This document shows, one piece after another, positions 12,295 to 23,232 of a DNA stretch of 64,000 bases. Made by a program: the position numbers and the translations under genes. The stretch's first letter is position 1. Each line of letters begins with the position of its first letter. The notes beneath the pieces were generated by a model. It had not been told where the DNA came from. It worked only from the letters and a program-made list of their open reading frames with translations, and did not search any database. The stretch spans positions 372,001-436,000 of the forward strand of contig VJWN01000013.1 in NCBI GenBank assembly GCA_007644065.1, read 5' to 3'. Source of the DNA: Margaritispora aquatica. Lineage: Eukaryota; Ascomycota; Leotiomycetes; Helotiales; Discinellaceae.

Positions 12295-12588
12295 TTCTTG
12301 GTGCTGGGTTTATTTACGTGGGAGGTGATGGTGGTGGTGGTGGTGGTAATTTTTCGTTGTCTGAGAGCATGCTATTGATAACTAGAATATGTCAAATGGG
12401 TTGAATTAGTTTCTCTGACAACCTCGAAGACTGCTTGGTAAGTTGATGTTGTTGGTGTTGTTGTTAATAGAAGAATTCGCCAACAGGTCACATCTGGTCA
12501 GGTTCTGGCCCACAGCTCGCTTCAGGAAGGCGCGGAGCCCCTACTAAATAAGCTAGACAATAGCAAGAATCAAACACTCATTACCACC
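12295..12588. promoter_or_regulatory. Bidirectional promoter with GGT trinucleotide repeat
   Basis: These 294 bp lie between two divergent small membrane-protein genes and must carry both promoters. They include a GGT-repeat tract at about 12326-12347 and a GTT-rich stretch near 12447-12466. No specific factor site stands out. Confidence 0.4.
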
Positions 12589-13247
12589 ATGGCAGGCGCA
12601 CGATTCCCGCAAGTTGGCTATTTTCTCGTCACAGCCACATGCGCAGGCATAGCCTGCAGCCTCGTACACTACCTCTCCCGTGGCTTGCTTGAGGACGACC
12701 GCCCGACATTGAGTGTCGTGTTATTGTACGGATGTAAGGGAATCGCTACTTGGATTGGCGTAGTGACACTCAGTAGCGGCTTCAAATGGGTCCGTGGCAA
12801 TCTCAAGGTGAGTTGCATCACTCCCAGATTTGTTCGTGGTTGATTCCGATGGATGGATGGTTGCTGATGGCTGTGACGACATAGCATTTATGGAATTCGT
12901 ACCCAATATTGAGATACAGCATCTGGGCTCTTGCGAATCTTTTCTTTCTCGGTATCCTTGCAAAGACCACGTACGGCAGGGCGAATCAATACAGAGATGC
13001 GATTGGCGTGCAGCGCCGCGCTTTGGAGTTCCCGCAAGCGTGCGAGGATCCTAGGATCTGCGAGGCTCTGCGCCGGAATAGATGTGCCCTTACTCAGGAT
13101 CTGAGGATGACTATCAAGGATTTCGGCTTCGCAGTGAATGATTTCAGTCTGCCGCTGTATGCAAAATTGAAAGACATCGAGAGCGACTTGTGTAACCGGG
13201 AAGAAAGGGCGTTTTTCGCTGGACTCATGCAACCTTTGGGATTGTGA
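12589..13247 (+). CDS. Small multi-pass membrane protein, unknown function
   Basis: No named family is recognised. Two exons, 12589..12807 and 12885..13247, are joined in phase 0 by a GTGAGT...TAG intron and give 193 residues. Exon 1 carries two membrane segments, around VGYFLVTATCAGIACSLVHYL and LSVVLLYGCKGIATWIGVV. Exon 2 carries a third (YSIWALANLFFLGILA) and then a soluble C-terminal domain with four cysteines in CEDPRICEALRRNRC and later DLCNREE. The start ATG sits in a good ACCATGG context. The cysteine-containing tail could bind metal or form disulphides. The gene is divergent from another small membrane-protein gene. Confidence 0.7.
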
Positions 13248-15825
13248 GATATAAATTCTGTGAGGATTTGTAATTACAACAATGGTTGTATTTTAGTCGG
13301 GTTGTCTGTCATGGTTGCTATGAAACTGATAACAATGGATACCATTCAATCAACCCAAATTCATGAAGTGTTGTTCATGAAATGTTGTTGGAGCCTGTTC
13401 TTATATATGAAACGTGCACGACGATTGCGAATATCAATGTGCAACTGCCCATTGAGATGCAAACGAAAGGACTAAGAAGCATACCATCATGTTGGAACGA
13501 TGACTACCTCAAATATCTAAGAAGACTTATCAAGAAAGAAATAGACGTCTCTTCTCCAAGCCCGATCGTATGTGTGAACTGTTCAATGAGATTCTCTCAA
13601 AATAATCAAGCACTTTGAAACACGGATTCTGGTAGCCATTGCTCAGACCCCCTCTTCTCCATCCATAAACAGCCACGCACACTTGTGCTATCACCTTGGA
13701 TTCATGGATGAGTATGTGGTAGGAATCTGGGGGAACACAAAGTACATGAAGTGCGAGCTTCAGAGCGAGCGAGCCATATTCATGAAGCGGGCCTAGCATA
13801 TCGATGCAATGTATGACTAACCCCCATGAGCGTCCTGCAAGGCGCTTATGGGTGACGCAGCTGATAACCCATTAAGCCAACACAACTACCGATGTGATAT
13901 TGATAATAACCACAACAAAACATGGGGCTACTTGAAATCGTGGGGTCAAATGAATCCTATGCAAGCCAGAGACATCGTCGCGGGGTCCTATCGTACGAAG
14001 ACGATAGAAAATCCCTAATCACACCACTAGTCAGGTAAATTGTGATAAAGTTTGTCGAGAAGCAAGGCGGCTGCAACTCAACCCCAACTCGATCAGCGAT
14101 AAGCTTAAGGGAGATCTCGGATGGGGGTGATTCATGATGAACCATTGAGAAGTCCAAATGCGAACATGAGGTTGAGATGCCGTGACTAACTTTGGCCTCT
14201 TCCATGCCAATGCAATTCGCCAAGTGCTGTCAGAATGTTGAGACGCAGCTTATCCCCCATAGACTTGTTATCCCCCACAAGGAAGATATCAAAGAAGCAC
14301 CCTCCAAGCATTCCAGCTTGAGGGCAAGATCGACAGTTCGCTGCACAGACGGGAAGCAGTGAGCCCACACTACTGCAATCCCATGTCCTCAGGTTTTGGC
14401 TTTTAGCGAGATTTGGTTCTGGAGTGTCAAGATGTCTCTCCCTGACCAATACGACCCCACACGTGACCGGGATAGCTGTCTAGGAATGCCGTGATGGGAG
14501 GACTGTGCTGTGTTTGATCTGAGCTATCAGACTCCATCGAAGCAAAAGATCAGACGCTGCTTGTTTTCTTTTCCTCTGTTATCGCCGTGGGTTTTTCTTA
14601 TCGGCTCTCTCTGTTCAGCTTGTTCGCATATCGCCGTCAGCGAGGAATAAGGAATCCGAAAATACCGCAAAGACGGCTGAGAAGTGTGTGTACTGAGTTA
14701 GTGAATGAGTGAACTGTGAAGGGATCCATGAAGACCATTGGGTATGAAGGAATTAAAAGCTGCGTGATATTGGGCACGCATATTCACATATCGGGAGACA
14801 AATGAATAGGGGAAGTTGCTTATTCTCAAACTCGATCTTATGGGAGTTTGGATAATAGACGTAATAGGGGCTTTCAATGACCATTTGCGGTACTTCCGTA
14901 ATTACATTTCTGTGTTCTCGGAGCATATCGGGTGATAAATATATACGATTTTCGGGCAGGCTCAAGGAATATGTGAGACGTCGCCGCTCGCATCACACCA
15001 AATGATCAAAAGCTGAACAATCAGTGTTCAATGGGTGCACAGGCACACAGTTCGTGGAGGAGATATTTGGGCTGAAATCTCTCATAGAAAGTGTTGTGTT
15101 AATGGTGAGAAGATGGGCTCAATTTGGGGGTTGAGAAGTAAGTCTGCTGGTAGTGATGGATGTTAGTAGATGGTGAGATATTGATACCGTAGCAACAGTC
15201 AGATTTTACATTCCGGGCCGTTTGATGTTCGGGCTTGCATGACAGAAGGAGGCTCGCGTGAGCAAGAGCATGAGCATCAGCAATGTCCCGGGAGAAGCTT
15301 CATCCCCCCTGGTTCAGGGTTGAAGTGGAAGCGACCCAGCGACCCAGGGGCCAGATCCGCTGCCCAAACGGGCCGCTGGCGCTATTTGCCCACATCCGAG
15401 ATTCGAAATGCACACGCTATGAGGCTGTGACAGGCCCTGTGGAGTTTGTGGCCATCGGGTTCTCGTTCTTCTGTATGTCAGCCTCCATCCCATTCGACAA
15501 TACTTTCCATCACTCGCTCAAATGCATCAGCCTCGAATTCTTGAGTGCCATGCGCTGCCATCCGATCCCACGGAATCATTGAAACCCCAACGAAACATGA
15601 CATGGTTGTCCTTCCATGTGTGACAATCACCTTGTCCGGCGACTGGGATTGCAGTTTACCTCCGTAGGGAAGTGAAAAATGTTGTTTCCACAGGGCAATT
15701 ATGTCCCTCAAGGGAAGTCTTTATCAATGGCGACGTGCCCCTTCCATAGTTTCCTTTCTCCAGACATCTTCATATTCTCATAATAGTCATTCTTGTTTTT
15801 GCTGTGCATTCACTCCCAAACTCAA
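13248..15825. other. Intergenic, includes malic enzyme upstream region
   Basis: This stretch of about 2.6 kb has no supported gene. A 77-codon minus-strand frame at 15478-15711 is open, but it has no partner exons and lies within the likely promoter/leader of malic enzyme. A TC-rich stretch precedes the malic enzyme ATG. Confidence 0.45.
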
Positions 15826-17900
15826 ATGGCCGCGTACAATTATTCGACATCGAGTTCCGAGCTATCAACTCCTAGATCATCCTCCCCATCATCCGTACTT
15901 AGTCGGTCATCAACCACCACCACCATCTCCAAAAGAATGTCTCTCTCCGGTCGACGCACCTCGGGCTTCAACCTCATGTCAGCAGTTGATGTCGAGGCCA
16001 TCGATGCCAAGATGAAGCTCGCAGCTTTAGATGTCCTCAAAGGTTATGCCCAGGACAAATTTGCAGTTGTAAACCAGTACCGGACCACGGATTACGTACC
16101 AAAGAGTGCCGCTGGAGGGTACCAAGTAATCCGCGAACCGGCCTGGAATAAAGGTACTTAGCTATTCACCTACTTAGTGCCTATTACTCGCAAACGGTTT
16201 CCTAATATATTCAACAGGTACATCTTTTAACCCTGAAGAACGTGCTACCAAAAACCTCACTGGCCTCATTCCACATGTCCTAGAATCTCTTGATACACAA
16301 TGTCAGCGAGCCTTGCGGATGATCAACAGCCGGGGCACGAACATCGACAAATACCTATACCTCTCTACCCTCAAACAGAACAACACCGATCTCTTTTACA
16401 GACTCGTAATCGATAATGTTGCACAAATGATGCCTTTGGTCTATACACCAACCATTGGTGATGTTTGCTTGCAATATTCGACCTTGTACACTCACCCCGA
16501 AGCCTTGTACATCTCAATCAAGCAGAAGATGTCAATCGAGACAATTCTCCGAAATTGGCCATATCCAGAGCCCTCAATTTGCGTTGTGACCGACGGATCT
16601 CGCATTCTCGGGTTGGGTGATCTTGGTGTGAATGGTGTTGGCATTCCTGTAAGTGAAACATGAAATCTCGTTTATCCAAATACTGAACCATAAACCCCAG
16701 ATTGGAAAGTTGGCTTTGTACACCGCTGCTGCTGGTATTCATCCAGAGAAGACTCTCCCAATCGTGCTGGATTGTGGAACTGCCAATGAGTCGAATCTCC
16801 GGGATCCCTTGTACCTTGGCCTCAGACAGAAGCGAGTTTCTCCTGAAGCTGCTTTGGAGTTCATGGATCTATTCATGGCTGCTTGCAAGAAGGTATACCC
16901 AAACATGCTTATCCAGTTCGAGGACTTCGAGACCGAGAAGGCCTTCCAATATCTTGAGCGTTATAAGCAAGAAAAGTGCTTCAACGATGATATCCAAGGT
17001 ACCGGAGCCGTTGTGCTTGCTGGTTACATGGGTGCCGTCAACCTATCTGGAGTTCCTATCGAGGATCAGAAGCTCGTCTTCATGGGAGCCGGATCCGCAG
17101 GTGTTGGTGTCGCGAAGCAAGTTATGGAATATTACACAAAGAGAGGTCTCTCAGAACAAGCTGCACGTGATAAGTTCTATCTGGTCGACACCAGAGGTTT
17201 GGTAACCAAAGACCGTGGTGACAAACTTGCCGAGCACAAGAAGATTTTCGCACGAACAGACAACAATGGCCATCAGTTCCCTACTTTGGAGGCAGTTATC
17301 GAATACGTCAAGCCAACTGCGCTCATTGGTCTCACAGCAACATTCGGCGTCTTCACTGAGTCTGTAGTCCGGGCTCTCAAGGCATCTGTCGACATGGGTG
17401 GAATGGGTAGAAGACCCATCCTGTTCCCATTGTCGAATCCTTTGACCAAAGCTGAATGTACCTTTGAGCAAGCCATCACGTGGACTGAAGGCACAGCTAT
17501 CTTCGCTTCCGGCTCACCATTCTCACCTTTCACCATGAAGGGAGGTGACATGCCAATCACCTATTACCCCAACCAGGGCAATAACGTGTACATCTTCCCA
17601 GGTCTGGGTCTTGGTGCTATTCTAGCTAAGTGCACAAGAGTGACTGACTCAATGGTTTACACCTCTGCGGCCTCCCTGTCCGAGTGCCTAAACAGCGAAG
17701 AGATTCGACGAGGTCTCATTTACCCAACAATTGACCGTGTCCGCGATGCCAGCGTTGTTGTGGCACGCGAAGTCATGAAGATGGCCAGAAAGGAAGGCGT
17801 GAGTGCGTTGGCTGAAGACATCTGGATGGAGTTTGAGGAGTGGGGCGATGTCGCGTTGACTGCCTGGATCAAGAAGCAAACATATGACCCAAAGTTTTAG
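15826..17900 (+). CDS. Malic enzyme (malate dehydrogenase, oxaloacetate-decarboxylating)
   Basis: This enzyme oxidatively decarboxylates L-malate to pyruvate and CO2, producing NADH or NADPH. Three exons (15826..16153, 16218..16648, 16701..17900) give 652 residues. Visible motifs are the catalytic YTPTIGDVC (Tyr185 onward), VVTDGSRILGLGDLG, the divalent-metal region FEDFE followed by CFNDDIQGTGAVVLAG, and the dinucleotide fold GAGSAGVG (from Gly382). LFPLSNPLTKAECT, FASGSPF and QGNNVYIFPGLGLGA follow. The order and spacing fit eukaryotic malic enzymes. The first ~45 residues are Ser/Thr/Arg-rich with a single acidic residue, so they may be a mitochondrial presequence or just a disordered extension. 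Cofactor preference cannot be settled by eye. Related fungal enzymes supply NADPH for lipid synthesis or pyruvate in mitochondria. Confidence 0.96.
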
Positions 17901-18820
17901 ATATGAGTTACGCAATAGAGTAGAATAGGGCCGGATCATGGCGGTCTGGTATGTACAAATTGGGTTGGATGGACGGATGGGCTGGAGTTCTTGATACCGG
18001 GGTCTGATACCCTATTGCATTATGTAGATATTATGTCTTGGTCTTTGAGACCAAGGTTTCCGTCTGGAACGTAACTGTAAATGATAAATTGGTGGTGGGT
18101 TTATTTTGATGAACAACTGGTTCCAAACACGCTCGTGATTTTGATTTCTCGTGTCTTGCTCAGCTCTCATCTCGCCATCAGCGTTTGTGGCTAGGTGAAA
18201 TTTGTTTGGCTGTTTGCTGGCTGCTGACGTTGATGGAGGCGAAATTGGTCTCCGTTCTTCGTACTGGTCGCTTGAGTTACGCAGGCTCCAGCTATTGGGA
18301 AGAAAGTTCGGATTTATCCGTTGTCGACCCTAGAGAGGGGGAATTTTTTTTGGTTTCCTCAGTATCATTCTATTGTTTCATTTATCTTTCGTTTGAAGCG
18401 TAGACATAAAGAAGATCGATTATTTTGACATTGAAATGAATCGTGTGAAGACAATGAATAATGAACATTGACATACACCTCAGCTGGAACTGGAAGCGAG
18501 GTTCAGTATCACGTGAGACCTCCATGTTTCAAGCCGCCTTCTGCCGGATTAGGCTTAGATTCTAAGCCCCCTTGACGCGGTGGAAGCGATCCACACCTCA
18601 TGCATATGAACATCAACAGGCAGCAGCAAAATGCACTCCAAGCACCAACCAACCCGCCCACTAACTATCCAAGTGCTCTGGGCAAGGCAACCATTCTTGT
18701 AGCCCAGCATTCCGAATGGAGAAGCCATATCCATATTCATATTCATATACTTAGAATCCCTTCTCCTTTCTTGAGTAAACAACAACTTTTCATGATTCCA
18801 TTTCGGCTTTGCTCGCCATC
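17901..18820. other. Intergenic between malic enzyme and the HeLo-like gene
   Basis: These 920 bp are flanked by the malic enzyme 3' end and the next plus-strand start. A TCACGTGA-type E-box (tatcacgtgaga) occurs near 18508-18517 and a TTCATATTCATAT-like AT run near 18735. No gene is supported. Confidence 0.45.
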
Positions 18821-21800
18821 ATGGAGTCGTTATTCAATTTGCCGCTGCCCTTCCAAAGGAAATTGACGCAGATGTATACGGATACCAAGAGCTCATATGA
18901 TTTCGTCAAAGAACCAGTTCAAAGTGCCGAGGATCCGGAACTCGTCTCTCTGCATCGGAAGCTGAGGATTCAGAAGGATAGATTGGTTTCATGGGGTTTG
19001 GAATGGTCGGATCCTTCGCAATCACCTGATATCGATGAGTCCATCAACAGAGCCGGCTTGGCTGAGTTGGTGGGAAGTGTTATGTCGACTATCAAAGAGA
19101 TTCTAGCTGAGGCTGAGCCTCTATGGTCATCGTCTAAGAGAGCAGGATCGGACAAGGGATCAACGCATGAAAAGGGAATTCTCCTCGACCGGAAAGTGCC
19201 ATTGATCGTTTGGGATAAGTCGAGATTTCAGGACCTGGTACGAGATTTGACAATGTCTATCGATACTTTATACGATCTCTCTAGGACTCGACAATCCGCT
19301 CGCAAAGCCCCAATTACTAAGTCACCAGAGTCAAGTTCTCTACAGGCCAAGAACCGAGCAGAAGAGAGGCTCTTTGAATCAACAAGAATGCAAACACCTC
19401 AACAGATTGATCCCAAGACTCTCGTATGGCCGCGAGACCTCAAGACGATACAATCCGGTATGTTACCACCAGCAAAATTCTCTCGACAGATCGTCTTCAT
19501 GCGACGGCCACAAGCTATTTCTGGTTCTCGAAAGCATAGCGGTCAATCACTTCCTCTTATGCCTGTTCTCATGGAATACTCCCATTACGATTCGATATAT
19601 TCTATTACTGGCATAACACCATCGATGAGTCGTTTCGAAAAACTCTTTTCTGCCCTTTCTCAGGCCTATATCTCGTCGGGTCGATTGCTGTCAGGTCTGC
19701 TGCACTTGATTGGCTACTTTGAGGAATCGGAACATTCCAGGTTTTGTCTTCTCTTTTCCTTACCGACACATTTTGGACCTATTGATATTGAAAGCCCTCG
19801 GATGCCATCGATCACAGTATTGTCCGACTTACTGTATAGTCACCAATTTGAACCCAGCTTGGAGGTCAAATTTCGTTTAGCGAATAACGTAGCTAGTGCT
19901 GTGTTTGAACTTCACGCGAAAGGAGTCGTCCACGGCAACATCGCATCTTCCAATATCCTCTTTCTCGAGCCTCAGTCTCATAGCCGACTCGACCTGACTT
20001 CAGTCAACATGCGGCAATCATATCTATCATCATTCGACCTCTTTTCTGATAATGCGACAGACAGCTCCAGTGCCAACTCGACAACGAAACCCTTACACAG
20101 GCATTCATTAGATCCTCGAACAACTCGCTACACACATCTCACATCTGAAAGCAAGTCCCTGGATTTATACAGTCTAGCGATTTTGCTGCTTGAGATTGGT
20201 CTATGGAATCCATTACAAGATATATTTCCGACAGCCTCGCAGATCCCGGATAATCCCGTAGCTGTCCTCAAGGAACTGGCTACAAGATGTGGAAGCATGT
20301 ACGTCAAGGCAGTCCAAGCATGCTGGCGTGCACCCGAAGATGAGTTGTCGCAAAAGGCTAGACCTGATGTCATGCATCAAAAGACATTCTTCAAGGTTTC
20401 TAAGGCTCTCGACACATGCTGTGCTATCGATGAGAGCTCGGATGAGGAGAACGAAGATAGCGACGAACTGCCATCTATATCTGTTGCAACGGCACAATCG
20501 CCATCATCGATCAATTCTCCTCCGCCTCTACCTCATCCAAGAAGGATGCTCAGTGACTCAAAGCCACCACTCGTGACCTCGGTGTCTGCCAGTCAATCAT
20601 TCGCTCGCTATTCTCCTGCACCAGAAAAATCATCCTATAACAAGATACCTAGCTCATTCCCCGAAAAGATGGGATGGACAAACAAACCACTTCCTGCCAA
20701 GCCAATCGGTATGTACATCTTTGTTGGTAGTCTACGTACATTAGCTAACTGTCACAGCTCCAATCCAAAAAGTGGAGAAAGTAAAGCCGAAACTTCGAAC
20801 ATATCCATCTATCATGATTGCACAAGAGCATCTTGATTTCTGGCAAACTGGACTCATTCCTCATATCAACCATGTTCTTCGTAACTTCTACAAGAAATAT
20901 CCCGAGTCTGTCGAAATCAGCTTGGAGAGTATTGGAGAGTCACCATCAACCACAAAGCCAACAATTCTCGTCATATGCACCAGTGTCAACAAAGTCCGTA
21001 GCATCTTGAAGAAGTCCTTGATATATGACACGTCTGTTTTCGGATTGAAGGTTTGTCGAGGAAAGGTGGTCCGCTCTCGAAAGCACGGCCCAAGGAGATC
21101 AATGGCGAATGAAGTTGCTGAAGTCAAAGCTGCTAATGGGCATCATCAAGAACGACCATTGAATGGCGCTTCTATTGGAGCCTATGTTGGAGAGAAGAAC
21201 CTTCCACCAGTTACCTTTGGTGGTCTCATCTCAGTTGACGATAAAGTTTATGGTATGACGGTTCATCATATGCTCGATGATCCTTCTGATGGTGAGGACG
21301 AAGCATTCGACAGCAAAGTCCCAATTCTGCGCTCAAGTGCCTACACTATGGATATGCCTGATCTCTCCCGCTCTCAATCTTCTATATACAGCAGTGGGGA
21401 TGAAGAGTATATGTACTCGCTCTCTGACTACGAATCTGATTTCTCTGAAGACACTTCTGACATCGACGCTGAATCTGACGCTGGTTCCGAGGATGACGCC
21501 TTCAATTACGAAGATGAAGATGTTCTCGAGCCAGGAGACATCCGAGGCATTCCTCAAGGATGTGGTGAAGGATATCTCATCACTCAACCCGCCATTGACG
21601 ATATCGATGAAGACTTTTATCCCAGCGAAGAAACTCGAGATGAAGACCACGTCGACAGCTTCCAGCTCGGTGAAGTCTACGCTTCATCTGGTATCCGACG
21701 CCGCACAGAAGACGAAGTAGTCCACGAAATTGACTGGGCCCTCTTCGAGTTCTCAGAAGACCGCTGTCCAGAACGCAACCACATCCTCCACGGCGACCGC

Positions 21801-22718
21801 TTCTGCCACAAAAAGGCCAGCACCTACCCGCTATCCGTCGTCCCCGCCTCCGCGCTTGGTGGCATGAATGTTCATTGCATGGGCCGCACCTCAGGCCTAC
21901 AATCTGGCCGCATTCTTCCCGGCATGGTCGTCGTCAAGATCTACGGCCGCCAGACCCCAAGCTCCTCCTACCAAGTTGCTGGTAAGCTAGGTGTACCAGG
22001 TGATTCCGGCGCCTGGCTTGTGGACAATGAAGGAGGCAGAGCGTGCGGGCATGTGCTGGCGTGGAGCACGAAGAAGAAAGTCGCGTATATCTGCCCCATG
22101 GATGTCCTTGTGAGGGATATAGCCGAGACTTTGGGAGCTCGAAGCCTTAAATTACCCGGTGGTAGTGAACTTCTCCGCCCTACATCAACGTCAACGATCG
22201 TGCCAACCCCGCGGGCGAGTATGAAGCACGACCCGAGTAACGTAGAAGACGAGCTTGCTTCTCTGCTACGAGAGCTGAAACTACCTCCCACGCCAGAGCA
22301 AATCGACAACATCCCCCCTGCGCTGGGGCAGCAATACTCCTTTGGCCAATCTGCTCCCAGAGCACCAGTAGTGCCACTACAAGAGGGAACCAAAAATCTC
22401 GTCCCCATCCGTCTGATGAACCGCTCAGACTCACAAAAAACCACCACCATGTCGCGGCGGCAGCATATCTCGTTCGTGCAGTCCGCGCATCTCAGTGACA
22501 CTAATTCTGTGGGTGCGGTGGGAGACGATGATATAGGCAACGACAGTGCAGGCGAGGGAAGCAGTTTAAGTCTTGGGGGAGGCATGGCGGGGAGTATCAA
22601 TCCTGTTGTGGGTGGCATCAGGAAGGGGGATAATGTTGGTGGTGGGAATGCTGGCGTGGGAAAGAGGACGCCACCTCCGCCACCGCCGAGGAGGGGCGAG
22701 ATTCGAGCTGGTGTTTGA
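18821..22718 (+). CDS. HeLo-like / pseudokinase / trypsin-like protease fusion protein
   Basis: Two exons, 18821..20708 and 20758..22718, are joined in phase 1 by a GTATGT...CAG intron and give 1,282 residues. Residues 1-165 form an all-helical region in the style of fungal HeLo / prion-inhibition-propagation domains ([21 protein letters not shown], later [23 protein letters not shown]). Residues ~220-540 resemble a protein kinase lobe, but the catalytic loop reads [11 protein letters not shown] (His371-Gly-Asn373). The catalytic Asp is lost and no DFG is visible, so it is a pseudokinase. A Ser-rich linker follows. From ~785 there is a trypsin-like fold: YGMTVHHML (His799/His800), EIDWALFEF (Asp955) and [10 protein letters not shown] (Ser1046) make a plausible intact triad. 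An acidic low-complexity insert lies between His and Asp, and the tail is disordered with a PPPPPP run. The ATG at 18821 is the first in frame. HeLo domains execute cell death at membranes in HET-S/HELLP-type systems; a role here is inference. Confidence 0.85.
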
Positions 22719-23232
22719 CTTGCGGTAGCCTTGGGGCTGGGTGTTTGGGGGAGTCGGGGTGCTGATGATGGAAGGGGGAGAGTGCGGGGTTTGTGGCAGG
22801 GAAGAAGAACAGATAGTGGAGGTGCAGGTATGATGGGATTGGGATTGGGTCTTGGTGTGATGCCACTCAGCATTTAGGAACCTACTTGTGTTCGAAAAGT
22901 TTGATGAGGGATCTGGAGTTCTATACCATTTGATACTTATTTACCTATGAAATTGTTAATTGACATGACTTCTCACATTCATATGAACGTGAATAGTTAC
23001 GCGAGCACGTGATGAATAAAACAACATCCAATCCTGACAAAATATCTATACTTTTCGAGAACAAATGCTACCAAACCTGTATCTAGCTACCTAGCTGCAA
23101 CACATAATGCGCTTTCCTTAGCCCTGTGTAACGCCCCTTTCCCTCCGTGACCAGCTCCAGTAGCATATTCAACTATGCATACAAATGCGACTTGACAAAA
23201 CCCAGAGGGTATCGGTTTCTGAAACACAATGC
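22719..23232. other. Convergent 3' intergenic region
   Basis: This 514-bp stretch separates the stop codons of two convergent genes and should hold both 3' UTRs and polyadenylation signals. It contains one CACGTGA sequence (about 23005) but no ORF of interest. Confidence 0.5.

Noticed and set aside
15478..15711. A 77-codon minus-strand frame upstream of malic enzyme
   Set aside because: Reads protein-like near its end but has no partner exon or known family and sits in the malic enzyme promoter region.
21968..22873. A 301-codon minus-strand frame opposite the end of the HeLo-like/protease gene
   Set aside because: Pro/Ser-rich product without a domain, antisense to a well-supported coding exon; explained by codon composition on the real strand.
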